From Dendrolimus kikuchii (Eukaryota; Arthropoda; Insecta; Lepidoptera; Lasiocampidae), in assembly GCA_019925095.2 (NCBI GenBank), contig JAHHIN020000030.1, forward strand, positions 806,001 through 870,000: 64,000 nt of DNA, in the 5' to 3' direction. Under the pieces are notes generated by a model. It was not told the origin of the DNA and ran no database searches. It saw only the letters and a list, made by a program, of their open reading frames with translations. A program made the position numbers and the translations under genes. This document shows, one piece after another, positions 22,643 through 34,142 of this stretch (position 1 is the first letter of the stretch; each line of letters starts with the position of its first letter).

Positions 22643-25036
22643 TTATTCCTCCATCCTAGTGGTCCCGGGTGCTGGCGACGACGACGGCGGCGGTAGCAGC
22701 GAACGCGGTTTGGGCTGCGGCCGCTGCGGCTGCGGTGGCAAGGAAGTATTCGTAGCCGCAGCTTGCGTGGGACCTTTTTTCTTTTTCTTCTTCTTCTTCC
22801 TTTTCTTCGGCAGCTGCTTTTGGCCGCCTTTTCCTTTTTCTTGGTACACCTTATTGTTAGTGGACCTCACAGTGTTGGTGGGGGGGCCCGCGCTTTTACG
22901 CGCGGCCGGCACTCCCCTACACATCCAGTGCCCTGCCGCTCGGCCCGCCGCACTGCATATACTACAATGCGGAGGGTTCTGACAGGTGGCGGCAGGGTGA
23001 TCAGGTTGACCGCAGCGATAACAGTCTTTGCTGCGGTCAACAGGGGAGGAGCAGGTGCAGGCGACGTGTCCTGCCACAAGGCAGCGCCAGAACCTCTCAG
23101 ACCGGCTCGGCAGAATTTTAACATCCGCCGAGGCCCACCCCACCATAATCCTCTTCCGTTCTTTCAGTTTAATGGCCGCCGCCACAGGGCAGGCCAGGAT
23201 AGCATATCCCAGCCTGTCCGGGCCCAGGCGTATGGCGCTGGAATTAATACGCCCAGCGGCGACGTCCAAAACCCGAGCGACGGCGGCCACAACCTCCTCT
23301 GCTGTTGTAAAATCGTCCAGACCCGAGACGCGCACGTTGAAGCATCTCTCAGACCTGGACACCTTCACTTCGTCTTCTGGCAAGACATCTTTCAACCGCG
23401 CGGCTAGGGCATCAGCCTTCTCCCCACTATCCTTCCCAGGGAGGAGGAGCATGCGGGCCCCCGTCCGCGCGGTTTTCAGCTTGACCCCCGTGATGCCAAG
23501 CTCTCCCAGCTTTATGTTGGCCTTCGCCTTCTGCATAATGTCCGCGTAGCTGGTGCCCTTCTCCACCGCTGCAGGTAACAGAGTGAGAATTACTGCAGTG
23601 GTGTTGGGCACCCGCATACGCGGACCCTTGTTCGCCGAGGTTTTCGGCAGCTTCGCTTTCGGCTTAGGCTGGGGTGTCCGGCCAGAGCCGCTTTGTTGAG
23701 TCGGTGGTATTTTCTTAGCTTTTCGGGCTACCACCGACCAACCTTCCTCGATCCTAGGGGGCGGCACTGGGGCGGACGTGTCGCTCCTGGCCAGTCTCTT
23801 AGGCCTAGGGGTACTCGCCTCGCCGTTACCTTCTCCGTTGCCCCGCTTCCTTTTGGGGGTAGGGAGCGCAGGAAAGTCTTCGGAAGGGCGATTGGCCTCT
23901 CTTTTCCCAGGTGCAGGGGTTTGTTGCGTACTCGTACTCGCCCGCCGGGTATCTACTGCCAGCGGCGGGCGGACTCGCTTCTCTGGGAGAAGGCGGTCAT
24001 CAAGGGCGGCTAACTTCGCGTCCATCATGGCCCCAAGAGACAGGGTCAGATGGCGCAGCAGCTCATCTTGATCATTGAATCGCCCTCCCACGACAGGTCT
24101 CGATGAAGGCGGAGGCGGTGGTGGCGGGGGCTTCGGTGTCAACGCGGTCTTGGGTGGTGGTACAGGCCGGGAATGGACAATCTCGGCCCGTAGGCTGGCC
24201 AACTCCTTCCTCGACTCTTTCATTTCGGCCTCGAGGCGTCGGTTGGCCGCTTCGAGTCGCCTGACTTCGTCGGATTCCGTGCGGCCACGCAACACCTCAA
24301 AGGCGTCGCTAATTATGCCGACGGAGTCGTTGAGGGACTTCATGAACGTCCCTTTCAACCCCCTGGGAACTTTTGCTACGTGGCGGATAATCCCCAGGGC
24401 GTTGCGGACGTCCGTTTCTATGGCCTGAGCCGTACGGGCCCCGGTCTCATCAGTGGTTGTGACCGACCCTGAGCCTCTTAGAATTTCTGGGGCCCGTCGA
24501 GCGATACGCGCCTCCTCGGCGACTCTAACCAGCTCGACGGTGCTCTCCTCGTGGTCCAGCTCAAGGTCGGTACTCCGGCCTGCTTTCGCGACGGTCTCTT
24601 TGGCTCGTGCCAAACTGGCGGCCTCTTCGGTGGCTCCCGTGGAGGGTAAAGACACCCTACGGGAGGTTTTCGACGCCACCGTCCCTTCATCACTTGACAC
24701 CAGCGATATTTTTTGGTGGCCTCGGTATGGCGCAGGCCTCCTCCGCTTCTTCTGGACGCGCCAGCTCGACGGATGCGAAGGCCCGGCTTCTGGTTCGGTA
24801 CGTATGCCGGGCCCTGATCCGGAGCGAGAGCGCGTCGGTGAACGCGACCGCGAACGCGAACCTGTCCTAGAGCGGGACTGAATGGAGAACATGGAGAGAT
24901 TAGAGTCTGACTCATCCATGGCCCCACTCAAGGCCCCGCTCAGATTGCCGCTTCTGGCGCCGCTGGCAGCAGATGTGCGGCCGCTCAATCTGCTGCTACT
25001 TCGCGCGAAAGTTACTTCTCCGCCCATCTCGGGCAT
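22643..25036 (-). CDS. R1-type LINE ORF1 (gag-like protein), intact
   Basis: The 797 codons have no stop. In order: a Ser/Arg-rich N-terminus (SRSRTGSRSRSRSPTRSRS), a coiled-coil-like stretch (RRLEAANRRLEAEMKESRKE), a Pro-rich linker, an RRM-like segment (VRVSGLDDFTTAEEVV), then zinc knuckles including CYRCGQPDHPAATC (CX2CX4HX4C) and CSICSAAGRAAGHWMC. The first knuckle reads WRCLVAGHVACTC, so its leading Cys is lost. The C-terminus holds a run of lysines. Such proteins bind element RNA to form the ribonucleoprotein. Being open while ORF2 is broken suggests recent damage to ORF2. Confidence 0.85.
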   Translation of the reverse strand: MPEMGGEVTFARSSSRLSGRTSAASGARSGNLSGALSGAMDESDSNLSMFSIQSRSRTGSRSRSRSPTRSRSGSGPGIRTEPEAGPSHPSSWRVQKKRRRPAPYRGHQKISLVSSDEGTVASKTSRRVSLPSTGATEEAASLARAKETVAKAGRSTDLELDHEESTVELVRVAEEARIARRAPEILRGSGSVTTTDETGARTAQAIETDVRNALGIIRHVAKVPRGLKGTFMKSLNDSVGIISDAFEVLRGRTESDEVRRLEAANRRLEAEMKESRKELASLRAEIVHSRPVPPPKTALTPKPPPPPPPPSSRPVVGGRFNDQDELLRHLTLSLGAMMDAKLAALDDRLLPEKRVRPPLAVDTRRASTSTQQTPAPGKREANRPSEDFPALPTPKRKRGNGEGNGEASTPRPKRLARSDTSAPVPPPRIEEGWSVVARKAKKIPPTQQSGSGRTPQPKPKAKLPKTSANKGPRMRVPNTTAVILTLLPAAVEKGTSYADIMQKAKANIKLGELGITGVKLKTARTGARMLLLPGKDSGEKADALAARLKDVLPEDEVKVSRSERCFNVRVSGLDDFTTAEEVVAAVARVLDVAAGRINSSAIRLGPDRLGYAILACPVAAAIKLKERKRIMVGWASADVKILPSRSERFWRCLVAGHVACTCSSPVDRSKDCYRCGQPDHPAATCQNPPHCSICSAAGRAAGHWMCRGVPAARKSAGPPTNTVRSTNNKVYQEKGKGGQKQLPKKRKKKKKKKKGPTQAAATNTSLPPQPQRPQPKPRSLLPPPSSSPAPGTTRMEE

Positions 25037-26304
25037 CTTCTATTTGGACAAAGTCCATACAGTAGAGCGCAAGGACGTTCCCCCCCCAGAATACGATGGG
25101 GAACAGCTGGCCTTACCACAGGTATCGGCGTCGGCGTGGGATTTGCCTCCCTTTTTTTTTGTGGCGGAAGATCGACCCACCTGGGGTAGTTGCTCTTGTT
25201 CTTGTGCTTGCATAGTTTTTTCGAACTCCTAAGAGTTAATTTGTCTCCACTACGGGAGACCATCTGAGAGACTTAAAACTAAAGTGATTGCGAGCGGCGT
25301 GCATGAAGTCTACAGTTTGCAAACACCACACACGCCGCCCGCAGGGCGCTCGCAGCCGGGATGACCCGCCCGGCATGCAGCTGCAGGCACACCCAACCTA
25401 GCTTCGGGTGGGTGGGGGGCTCGATCTGCCCTGAGGGCGAGCAGACCAAGAAACTCTCCACCCAAAATCATCTGAAGGTCTTAAGTCGTCTCCCGGTGTG
25501 GGTGCGGTCGGGTAGAACCGCCGCCACCACACCCCACATCGCGCGACGGTGGCGAAGTCTGAAAAGGGGTGGACCGCCCTTAGGCCCACTCCGTCGCCGG
25601 CCCGGAGATTGGCAAAGCGCCCGGCCGCCGGACCCGTCGCCGCCACATCGCGTGGAGCCTCTCCGCTGAACGGAGAGGTGCGAATGGCCCGTCAAAGATG
25701 GAAGGGACAGGTAGCTGTGAAGGAGGGACGCAAGGGAGCCTTTTAAGTATAGGAACGTAGGTGGGACACCACTGTCACGGAGAGAAAGGAGGAATGTGAC
25801 AGTGGCCGCTGGGGCCCCGGGGACGCTTCCCAGTGTACCAACCGCGGTCGGAGGGGGTGAGGACTGCGGGGGGCACCCCCTGGGGGAACCTACCGGGTCC
25901 AAATGTAAGCTATCCTATCTTTCAAGTTGGATCAAACTGCACACGGTGTGCAAATTTGATTAAGATCGGTCAAGTAGTTTAGGGAGTCCATCGCGGACAA
26001 ACAAAGTGACACGTAATTTATATATATTAAGATATGTCAGCGGTAGTATTTTCTGATACATATAACAGAATGAAACTTAAACAAATTAAGTTAAAACTAT
26101 TTTCATATAAATAATTTGAGCGTATTACAAGGAAAAAATATTGATATAGATGGATAATATGATCTGTTGGGTGTGTAGAGATTTTATGATGAATTTAAAA
26201 TATGAAGAGCGCTAATTCGGACCAGCAGACTCCGAAAATGCATTTTAGGACATCTTGTCTGTTTGTTAGAGCATCAAGTGAAAATTGCGAATGGGTTTAT
26301 AATA

Positions 26305-26485
26305 AAATTATTTTTCGGCCACTTTTTAGTAGCCGCCTAAACCTAAACAATACTCATTGACACCTGACAACTTTATCTTCCGTGATCACGGCTACTGAAG
26401 AGTGGCCGAAACGTCGGTATAATAAAAATTATATAAATTACCGCGCTTAAAACCGTTCAAACGTAGTTTTATTATGTATACTAGG
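26305..26485. repeat. PLE terminal repeat, solo
   Basis: Contains CTTCCGTGATCACGGCTAC, GTGGCCGAAACGTCGG and the AACGTAGTTTTATTATGTATAC end seen in the PLE palindromes. No coding sequence is nearby. Confidence 0.6.
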
Positions 26486-26841
26486 CGCGAAACATAAATT
26501 TAAATTCATTTAGTGATTTTCACATGGTGTTCCGACATACAGACAGACAAAAATTCTAATAGACGGAATACGGTGTAAATTTCACTAATTGTAAGCGATT
26601 CTCTAAAAGCGGCCTGTTCAGGCCCCCTGATTCACCTCTCGCCATATAGCTGAGGCGGTTACTAGCTCTTGCGCACGAACTATTATAGTTCTGTCAAACA
26701 CTCGCTGCCCGTGGGATATTGAAATGTGGGAACAGAACAGCGACTACATCTCTCTCTGTCACACTCGCAGGCCTAACGAGAGACGTAGTGACGCACCTGT
26801 GTGTGTCGATATTTAATATTGATACTATCTATATATCGAGT

Positions 26842-27345
26842 ACAGTGTAACCTCGATATAACAAATCTGAAAGAGATTAGAAAATATTCGTTTTACCACG
26901 AAGTTCGTTACAATGTGCTTTATATGTGAGTTAGTTTGGTCTAAGAGTCGCTTTGGCGAATAACCAAACCTAAACTAAAATGTAAAACACATTTTAATGA
27001 ACACACTTTAATAATTATTTACATTGCAACACTAAAAATCAATTTAATATGAAAGTGTAAAATTCCTGTAAACTAATTAGTTTGAACTTATCGAGACATG
27101 AATTCTTGTTAGATAGGTTGGTACAATACTTTATGCAAAGACCATACGCTAACACAAATCGTTATACAGAGGTTAATTAGTAATTTTATTTATGTTAGCA
27201 ATGCATAAAAATTCGTTTTAAAGAGGTTTATAAAAGTAGATTCTTAATGTAAAGGTATATTTTGTAGTAACTCTTACGGCCGGTTCAAGGTGGATTTCTA
27301 AGAATTTGTTAAATCGTTATATCGAGGTTCGTTATAATAATGTAT
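26842..27345. mobile_element. Possible pogo-like MITE
   Basis: TACAGTGTAACCTCGATATA at the left and CGTTATATCGAGGTTCGTTA near the right are inverted relatives. The right end is diverged, so borders are approximate. Confidence 0.4.
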
Positions 27346-28739
27346 CAGTGTTCTATGAAAAGGTATGGTCATCGAAAATTAACTCGCCAAACGTGTCTCT
27401 CCCTAGTGCATCGATGATTTATGGCACCGCGTGCAGCGAGTGTTTGAAATAACTACATTCATTTATGTTTTAGTTATTATTAATATGTAACTTTGCATAC
27501 TATCGAAAAAAATTAAATAGCTTTTGCCGTGAAATTAATTAATTTTTTTATGTAAGTAGTGTTTTTATGCAAAAGACAATAAAGCTCTGCAATTTTAAAA
27601 TGTCCCAAGTGCAATCTAAGATATTTTACAACACAGTACACGCAAGAAAATGTGTAACTTCAGAACTATTATAATGCTATGCTTGCATATTCATTAATAC
27701 TTAATACTGACTAAATCCACAAACCGTACGAAGCTGTATTTAAAATCAGATAGTTATTTTTAAATTTTGTTATTCCTATCATGTCATTGTAGTTTCACAG
27801 AAAATTATTTTTATTTTTTTAATATATATATACAAACAGGGTGGGTCCTCCAGATTGAGAAAAAAAAAACCCAAAATTTTGGGTCAAACACTTTTGGGGT
27901 CGATATAAAATTTTGGGGCTGAAATTTTTTGGGGCAAATATAAAATTTTGTTACGGTCTAGACGTCATGTTGCTTCTGGAGTACTAAAATAATCAAATTG
28001 GCGAAATTTCCAAAATGTGGAAACCCTGACAAGAACAACGCCATTTCAAACATTATTCGATATAAATTTGAATGCTGTTTTCGCATAGATCTTATTCCTA
28101 ATCAAACTTCGATAGTTCCTTTGAGCATTTTTTAATTTTAGGAATATATTTCAAAATTATAGTAAATAATTGTCCCATATTTGTGAAGCCACAACCATAA
28201 AGATAGTGTGCAAAGGAAATGATCCCACCTTTTTTTTAGGTTAGAAAATTGCCATTTATTAATAAATTAAGTTGGTTTCGATTTTTGCAATATATTAATT
28301 ATCTTATAAGTTAGATGTAGTTAAAAAGATATATTTTAATCCATTATTTTAACTGTCTTGTCTTTGTGGCGTAATCGTATCTCTTGCGTATCTGGGATGC
28401 GTACCATCATTCGTATACATTGTTTTTCCTTAGAAGATTATTTTCGTAAATCAAACAGGATTTTCGCAATTGCACTATTTATCATGTTTAAATGTCTCAG
28501 ACAACTTAAGCCTCATCTATAGTTAGATATTATAGTAGAAAATGATTTATATTAATCATCTAAAAATAGAATTTAACTAATATTTTATCCAAAAACTTAT
28601 CTTGTAAGAAAAAACAAGGCATATAACTAGAAATATTAAATAAAATGAAAATTATTAAATAAAAAATTAATCAAAATATTACTTGAAATTAAAAATAGTA
28701 ATTTTGCTTTCATTTTGTCGCGTATCAAAATAATATCGA

Positions 28740-29330
28740 TATTGACTAACTGGATGTGACATCACATCACTAGCACATTGCCATCTCAACCTGTTGTTAA
28801 TTAAACAATTAAACAAATGCTAATTAAATAATTAGCAACAGGTTGAGATGGAAATGTGCTAGTGATATATTTTCAAACGCAGCCATTTATCTAGACTCAC
28901 TAAAATCTGATTTACATTTGCAGTCGGTCAACCAGTTGTCTTATGAATAAGTTTTTATCGTCTTTTGGATATCTACTAAGAGTCTTATTCATATTCAATT
29001 AGAGTAAGTTTGTAGGCTTCTTTAAGAACTATTAAGAAGCCTACTAACTTACTATAACTCAATATGAAAAAGGTCGTGAATTGTCTACTTATTACTTAAC
29101 TGCAAAATGGCAATTCAAACGATGATAAGGACTCAACACACTAGTTTCGCAAGTTGCCTAACCACTTAACTAATGCAAATAAGTCTTAAGCGTGATTTAG
29201 TTAATGATAGGTCGAGATGGCAATTTTCTAGTGATGGGACATCACATTCCAGGCAGTCGATATCGACATTTTTAGTACGCAACAAAAGTGATTACTATCT
29301 TTTTATTTCAAATAATATTAATCAAACACA
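28740..29330. repeat. MITE-like repeat, related to 17.56-17.65 and 18.6 kb
   Basis: The words GAGATGGCAATTTTCTAGTG and ATGGGACATCACAT occur here, at 17590-17620 and at 18600-18655. Within 28755-28870 an inverted pair (CACATTGCCATCTCAACCTG and its complement) surrounds an AT-rich loop. Borders are unclear. Confidence 0.45.
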
Positions 29331-29561
29331 GCGCTAAGATACGCATGTCAGATATGATACGTATACAAGATACATATAAAGAAATACATTAATTTTGAAA
29401 TATAGGGTAAACTGCTATTATTGGCACCCTCAAGTGATTGGCACCCCATTAATTTATACAAACATTAAATTAATTCAAAATGTACTAACAAAATTAGGAT
29501 TAATAATAATAAAGATAGACATACGCGGTATTAAAAATAAATTATTTTTAATTACATTCAT

Positions 29562-29752
29562 ACATACATAGCTTCACGCCAGTTCCCTTGCGGGGTAGGC
29601 ACGAATAACAGAGCGCCATTCAGGCTTATTCTTACACACCTCACTTGCTTCTTTGACATTCATAGCTCTTGTCATGCACGCTCGTCTGTTCTTAAGGCTC
29701 CTGACATCACCTTCTGCTTGTACACGATCAATTTGATCATGGAAGGTGTGTC
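29562..29752 (-). mobile_element. RTE-type LINE 3' fragment
   Basis: The minus strand repeats the element seen at 42.0 and 62.4 kb, from the GGCCACGCGACACACCTTCC end at 29752 to a TATGTATG tail at about 29562. A frameshift lies near the start. It is inserted inside a larger TIR element. Confidence 0.6.
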
Positions 29753-30004
29753 GCGTGGCCTTTCACGACTATATATATATATATACCAATTCAGTCGTCA
29801 CAACATATAATATAATAGGCAGTTCTTGTGAATTCACTCACAGTACAGATAAAAATGTCAATTTGTCATATCTTGTTCAATGTTCGCAAGACCTGTGTCA
29901 ATATCATTCATATCATTATCCTACAAGCTCCAGAACTAGTATTGTATCTTTGGAGGTTTATATAATGACAACAATAACATTATTGCCTGGCTAAAAAGTA
30001 TTAA

Positions 30005-30290
30005 GGAGCCATCCACAAATGACGTCACACGAATCAGATTTTTCGACGCCTCCCCCTTCCTTGTCACAGCTGGTCACATTCGTGAGACTCGACCCTCCCT
30101 AGTGTGACGTCACATATTATGCAATTTTGCATCAATAAATTATTAAATCAAAACAGCAGAACAAACAGATTTTGGAATGTGACGTCATGATATTTAAGAA
30201 CCCTCCCTCCCACCCCCTTGTCACAGAATGTCACACTTCGTCAACTCCCTCCCCCTTAACGTGTGTCGTACATTTCGGAGGGTTTTTGAA
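30005..30290. mobile_element. MITE-like block with GACGTCA words
   Basis: The left end GCCATCCACAAATGACGTCA and the complement of the right end, CCTCCGAAATGTACGACACA, are related inverted repeats of about 25 bp. The interior repeats TGTCACA and CCCTCCC words on both strands. Confidence 0.4.
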
Positions 30291-30532
30291 ATATTATTTA
30301 CTGTTTATAGTTGGACACTAGCTTTCCACCAGTATGAGACGGTTCTCCTTACCTCTACCATTCATATTAAAGATGAAATACAATTATAGAAAGATAGAAG
30401 CTATATCTTTGTATTTTTATTCAAAACATAATGATATAGAGAAGGATGTAAGGAGTAAAATAAAGAGGAGACAGGTGACAACTGACATGTGACAAACGAA
30501 TGCCACTCAAACAAAAAAGTCAGATATATTTT

Positions 30533-30790
30533 GCGGTTACCATCGCCTATGGACATTTGCAACATCAAAGTTGCTACAAATGCGTTGCTGCTCTCTTAAG
30601 GGTCACTGGAACCTGGTCACTAATGCCGGAACACAACTCAAGGTTGTTATGGCGACATGCTTTAGACCAGGGGTGGTAGCCATCCAGTCGGCCAAATGCC
30701 CTACCACCTGGCTGTAGGTTGTTTAGTCGCCTCTTACGATAGACCGCCCGACCGCAGGAAATTGTATTCTTTCTCCGTTCCTGCACGGAT
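30533..30790 (-). mobile_element. SINE-like repeat, left member of an opposed pair
   Basis: Reverse copy lacking its tail, from GCGGTTACCATCGCCTATGG to TTCCTGCACGGATAG. Confidence 0.68.
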
Positions 30791-30829
30791 AGTAGAAGAT
30801 ATAAATCTGTCAAGGTCTTTTTTAATGTA

Positions 30830-30966
30830 TTGTAGTCTCCCTTAAGAGAGCAGCAGCGCATTTGTAGCACCTTTGATGTTGCAAATGTCCATAGGCGATG
30901 GTAACCGCTTTCCATCAAGTGGGCCGTCTGCCTGTCTGCTGAACTGCTGCAATAAAAAAAAAGAAT
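30830..30966 (+). mobile_element. SINE-like repeat, right member of an opposed pair
   Basis: Forward 3' half, GTCTCCCTTAAGAGAGCAGC to CTGCTGCAATAAAAAAAAAG. Confidence 0.68.
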
Positions 30967-31375
30967 AAATTGAATGAGCGCTAATCATTGCGTAGGGTGC
31001 CAATAATGGCACAGTTTACCCTATATTGGTAAATATTTCTTTCTTGTCATTAAAATAAAATTTTTGAATAGTAAATAAAATACAACAGACATTTGATTTT
31101 TTTTAATAATGAGCTTTAAGATATTAAGAACTATGTGCCGTTGTTTGTCCAAAAATATAGTTTAATAAAGTATATAGTTAAAATACTTAGTAACCGTTCA
31201 CTTGTCTTACGACTGGTTAACATTTGACATTAACTGTTTACAAGTTATGTCGCTTATCTACCAATGGTAAGGTAAGGGAATAGATATAGAAAACCCGGCT
31301 AAGGTCTGGCTGACGAAAGTAGACATTAAAAATGCGCGGCTTTCAAAAATATCCCTATGGCAACACTAAATTACT

Positions 31376-31640
31376 ATAGAGCAGTGTTTCTCAAAGTCTT
31401 TTTATGTCGTGACCCACGAAAAAATAAAATACAGTGGAATCTCTACAACTCGAATCTTGTTAAGTCGAAATCCTCAGTAAGTCGAAAAAAAATGCCGTTC
31501 CCTTCCACTAAACCCGAAATACTCGGTATCTCAAATTATTTAGACTTCGTAACTCGAACAAAATGTTATTTCTCTGCGTAGGCATTTTATTACATATGTA
31601 CGAGCTAGCAACAGCCGTCGTGGCGTCTTCTGTTCTAGAT
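31376..31640. mobile_element. hAT end and pogo-like end joined
   Basis: AGAGCAGTGTTTCTCAAAGT resembles a hAT end and breaks off at about 31430, where ACAGTGGAATCTCTACAACT begins, which resembles a Tigger-type end. Neither partner end was found. Confidence 0.35.
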
Positions 31641-31819
31641 TTTTCTCCAATTTGAAAAAAACTAATTGTAATTCTTAAATTTTCTATTGAAGTTTTCTGC
31701 CTTGACTTTAGAATATACGGGAGGTGGGGGAACCTTGTAAGTATGAAATGCCTGTGTCAGAAGGTTTCACCATGAACCTATAGATAAAATTATGTATCTG
31801 TTATACAAGAAGTACTTGC

Positions 31820-32345
31820 GTGTTATGCGTGTGTTTTTGCGTTTTTGGTAGTGTGTGTATGAGTGAGTGAGTGTGCACGATTGGATTAGCGAGAGAGAAA
31901 GAGAAAAACAACGGTTAATTTTGTGTGTATACGTGGGTGCGTGTTTTTGGTAGTGTGTATGGTTGATTGGGTTTGCACGTTTGGATTAGCGAGAGAGAGA
32001 GAGAGAGAAAGAAATAACAGTGAATATGTTTGCGTGTATACGTGAGTGTGGGTTTGTGTACGTGTGTATGTGTTTTTGGTAGTGTGTATGGTTGATTGGG
32101 TTTGAACATTTGGATTAGCGAGAGAGAGAGAAAGAGAAATAACAGTGAATATGTTTATATGTGTATGCATGGGTGCGTGTTTATGTACGTGTGTACATAT
32201 GTATATGTGTGTGTTTTTGGTATTGTGTATGGGTGAGTGAGTGTGCACGTTTGGATTAGCGAGAAAGAGAACAACATTCAATATATTTGTGTGTATACGT
32301 GGGTGCGTGTTTGTGTACGTGTGTATGAGTGAGTAAGTATACACG
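31820..32345. repeat. Complex tandem repeat, GT- and GA-rich
   Basis: About four units of roughly 110-140 bp, each with TGTTTTTGGTAGTGTGTATG, CACGTTTGGATTAGCGAGAG, a variable GA run, and a GTGTATACGTGGGTGCGTG part. Unit length varies mainly in the GA and GT runs. Confidence 0.8.
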
Positions 32346-33442
32346 TTTGGATTCCATTTTAAATATGCACATCATGTAGTAAATCATGCAAAACAAAAAT
32401 CAACCGCACCTCACTTTTAATGGTTGTATCCATGTTATAAGCTCGTAAATACTAAAACACAATTATATCGAAATAATAAAAATGGCAGTAGCAACGACAA
32501 TCTTTTGTTAAAATGACATTGACATTTGTGTTAGTATTGCCATGTAAAAAGTCTGAATAATGCGACCGTCTTCTTTCGTTAGCCAAACTATAATGCAATT
32601 GTATTAGTGCTTGAACTACATATATAAAATACATATGATAGTATGCTCGTGTGGTTCTGTTGGTTGTAGTAAGAGTCAACTTATAGCAGAGTACATTACA
32701 CATCACCTGTATCATGTTTAAACCATACTGGCAATAATGTTACGCTTGATATATAATATACAAAATTATATATTTAAAGAAAATCCGATAAAAATTTGCG
32801 AAGAATCGTCAATTAATCACGTAGCCTTAAGAAATTAATAAAATCTCAAATAAGACTTCAAGGGACGAGACTTATTTGAATTTTGGAAACCTTATGTTTT
32901 CAAGATGTGCCTAACGATACACGACTATAGGTGCGTTCCAGTAAGCACAATTGGATATTTGAATTATTTTTGTAATTTTAACAAACATTTTTTTTTTTGG
33001 TTATAATTAAAAAGTTATATTTAATTAAATATAGATTTTTGAACCCGCATCACCCGAGTACCTAGAACAGACGGAGCGCGCGTTAATTTCTCATAATAAC
33101 TTTTCGTATGATCGGCATCCCGGCACGAATCTTGAGCGGGTCCTTGGCCTCAGCAGTGTCATTGAGGTTCTTTTGTCACAGTACGATGTATGTAAGCTTA
33201 CGAGTAGAGACAAAAACACGATACTTTCGATATGTCGATATATCGCATCACATTGGCTTCTACTATTCCTCCATGCGCTCAAGATATGTGCCGGAAACTA
33301 TAGCTTCGTAGCACCATTGTGTGAGAAATTATCACAGTGACGTCACACGCGCTCTGCCTGTTTTAGGTACTTGACTTGATATAACTTATAATTACAGTAA
33401 AAATTTAATTATACAATTAAACTAAGTCATAATATATATACA
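32346..33442. other. AT-rich stretch without genes
   Basis: No coding exon or repeat of known type was recognised. Frames here are short and lack splice-supported neighbours. Confidence 0.5.
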
Positions 33443-33880
33443 AACTAGCTGAGCCGACAAACTTCGTACCGCCTCGGAATCAAATAAAAAAGCTCAATGA
33501 TAATTGCGTTTGACACTCAAAATTAAAAAAAAACTTCACTTTTAAATTTAATTTGATTTCTGAACGACTTTTAAATTTAATTGATTTCTAAACGACGGGA
33601 CGAACATCAAATGTTTGACAGGTAGGAATAGTTTCTAAGGGAAAGCGAAATTGTTGTTTTTACTATATTCCAAGAATTTTTTCATACTCACTTTTTAAAC
33701 TTTTCCTGGACTTCCACAAATAATTCAAAACCAAGATTAGCCAAATCAGTCCAGCCGTTCTTGAGTTTAAGCGAGACTATTGTCCTGCCCTGAAGAAAAT
33801 TTGAAACCCAATCGCAGCGCCACCTACCGGCACCAATTGTGAATCTAAACCATTCTCGAATCCACTTGAACACACACGGT
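33443..33880. mobile_element. Helitron-like repeat (family C) with a family B piece
   Basis: Starts ACTAGCTGAGCCGACAAACT, contains repeated TTTAAATTTAATTTGATTTC and TGAACGAC units and TCGTTCTTGAG-type words, and runs into TTGTCCTGCCCTGAAGAAA and CCACCTACCGGCACCAATTG from family B. Related sequence occurs at 50026-50330 and 53500-53945. Confidence 0.45.
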
Positions 33881-34142
33881 AGGCACGGACAACAGATTGA
33901 CAACAACAAAAAAAATTGTAATTGATATTGGATATTCTTTAAATATGTTATAAAGCGGGCCCGCCTCGTTTGAATACGCTTACTATTTTATAAATAGGAC
34001 TTGTAAATATTACTTGTATATTTATTATTAAGAAATTCATTTATATTTTTTAAACAAGTAATTTTATTAATAGCAAATGTATACAAGAACTTTTAATAAA
34101 TGATTTCATATGGAATTTATTGATTCATTTCACATGGTCTTA

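Larger units (their letters stand above)
19769..25890 (-). mobile_element. R1-clade non-LTR retrotransposon, internally deleted
   Basis: A GC-rich island in AT-rich DNA, reading on the minus strand: 5' UTR about 25037-25890, ORF1 25036-22643, a 10-base gap, ORF2 remains 22630-20244, 3' UTR and a 20-bp poly(A) tail (poly-T at 19769-19788). ORF1 with three zinc knuckles, an APE endonuclease in ORF2 and a C-terminal zinc motif are R1-clade hallmarks. It interrupts a Helitron-like repeat: CTACCGGTCCA at 19758-19768 and CTACCGGGTCCA at 25891-25902 look like its target duplication. ORF2 is dead through frameshifts and loss of the RT core. Confidence 0.88.
19690..26035 (-). mobile_element. Helitron-like element (family B) split by the R1-type LINE
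   Basis: The left part, 19690-19768, reads ACTAGCTGTCCCGGCAGACG to CGCCACCTACCGGTCCA. The right part, 25891 to about 26035, resumes CTACCGGGTCCAAATG and runs to CGGACAAACAAAGTGACACG. Only these flanks belong to the element; everything between is the LINE. Confidence 0.65.
25903..28739. other. AT-rich stretch without genes
   Basis: Apart from a Helitron flank, one PLE terminal repeat and one possible pogo-like MITE, I see no gene, RNA or clear repeat here. A CACACTCG-rich part near 26640-26800 is unassigned. Confidence 0.5.
29398..31027. mobile_element. TIR element with nested insertions
   Basis: TATAGGGTAAACTG followed by ATTGGCACCC at the left is repeated inverted at the right (GGGTGCCAATAATGG, CAGTTTACCCTATA). 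Inside lie an RTE fragment (29562-29752), a MITE-like block (30005-30290) and two opposed SINE-like copies (30533-30965). No transposase is seen. Confidence 0.6.

Noticed and set aside
22545..24927. Many plus-strand frames in the GC-rich LINE
   Set aside because: High GC lowers stop frequency; the zinc-knuckle ORF on the minus strand explains the region.
30574..30918. Recurring frame with MESGYHRLWTFAT or ERRKNTISCGRAA
   Set aside because: It appears wherever the SINE-like repeat occurs, in either strand, with stops and shifts among copies, so it is not a host gene and probably not coding.
32452..32715. Minus-strand 87-codon frame
   Set aside because: No recognisable protein, no splice partners and composition like the surrounding AT-rich DNA.
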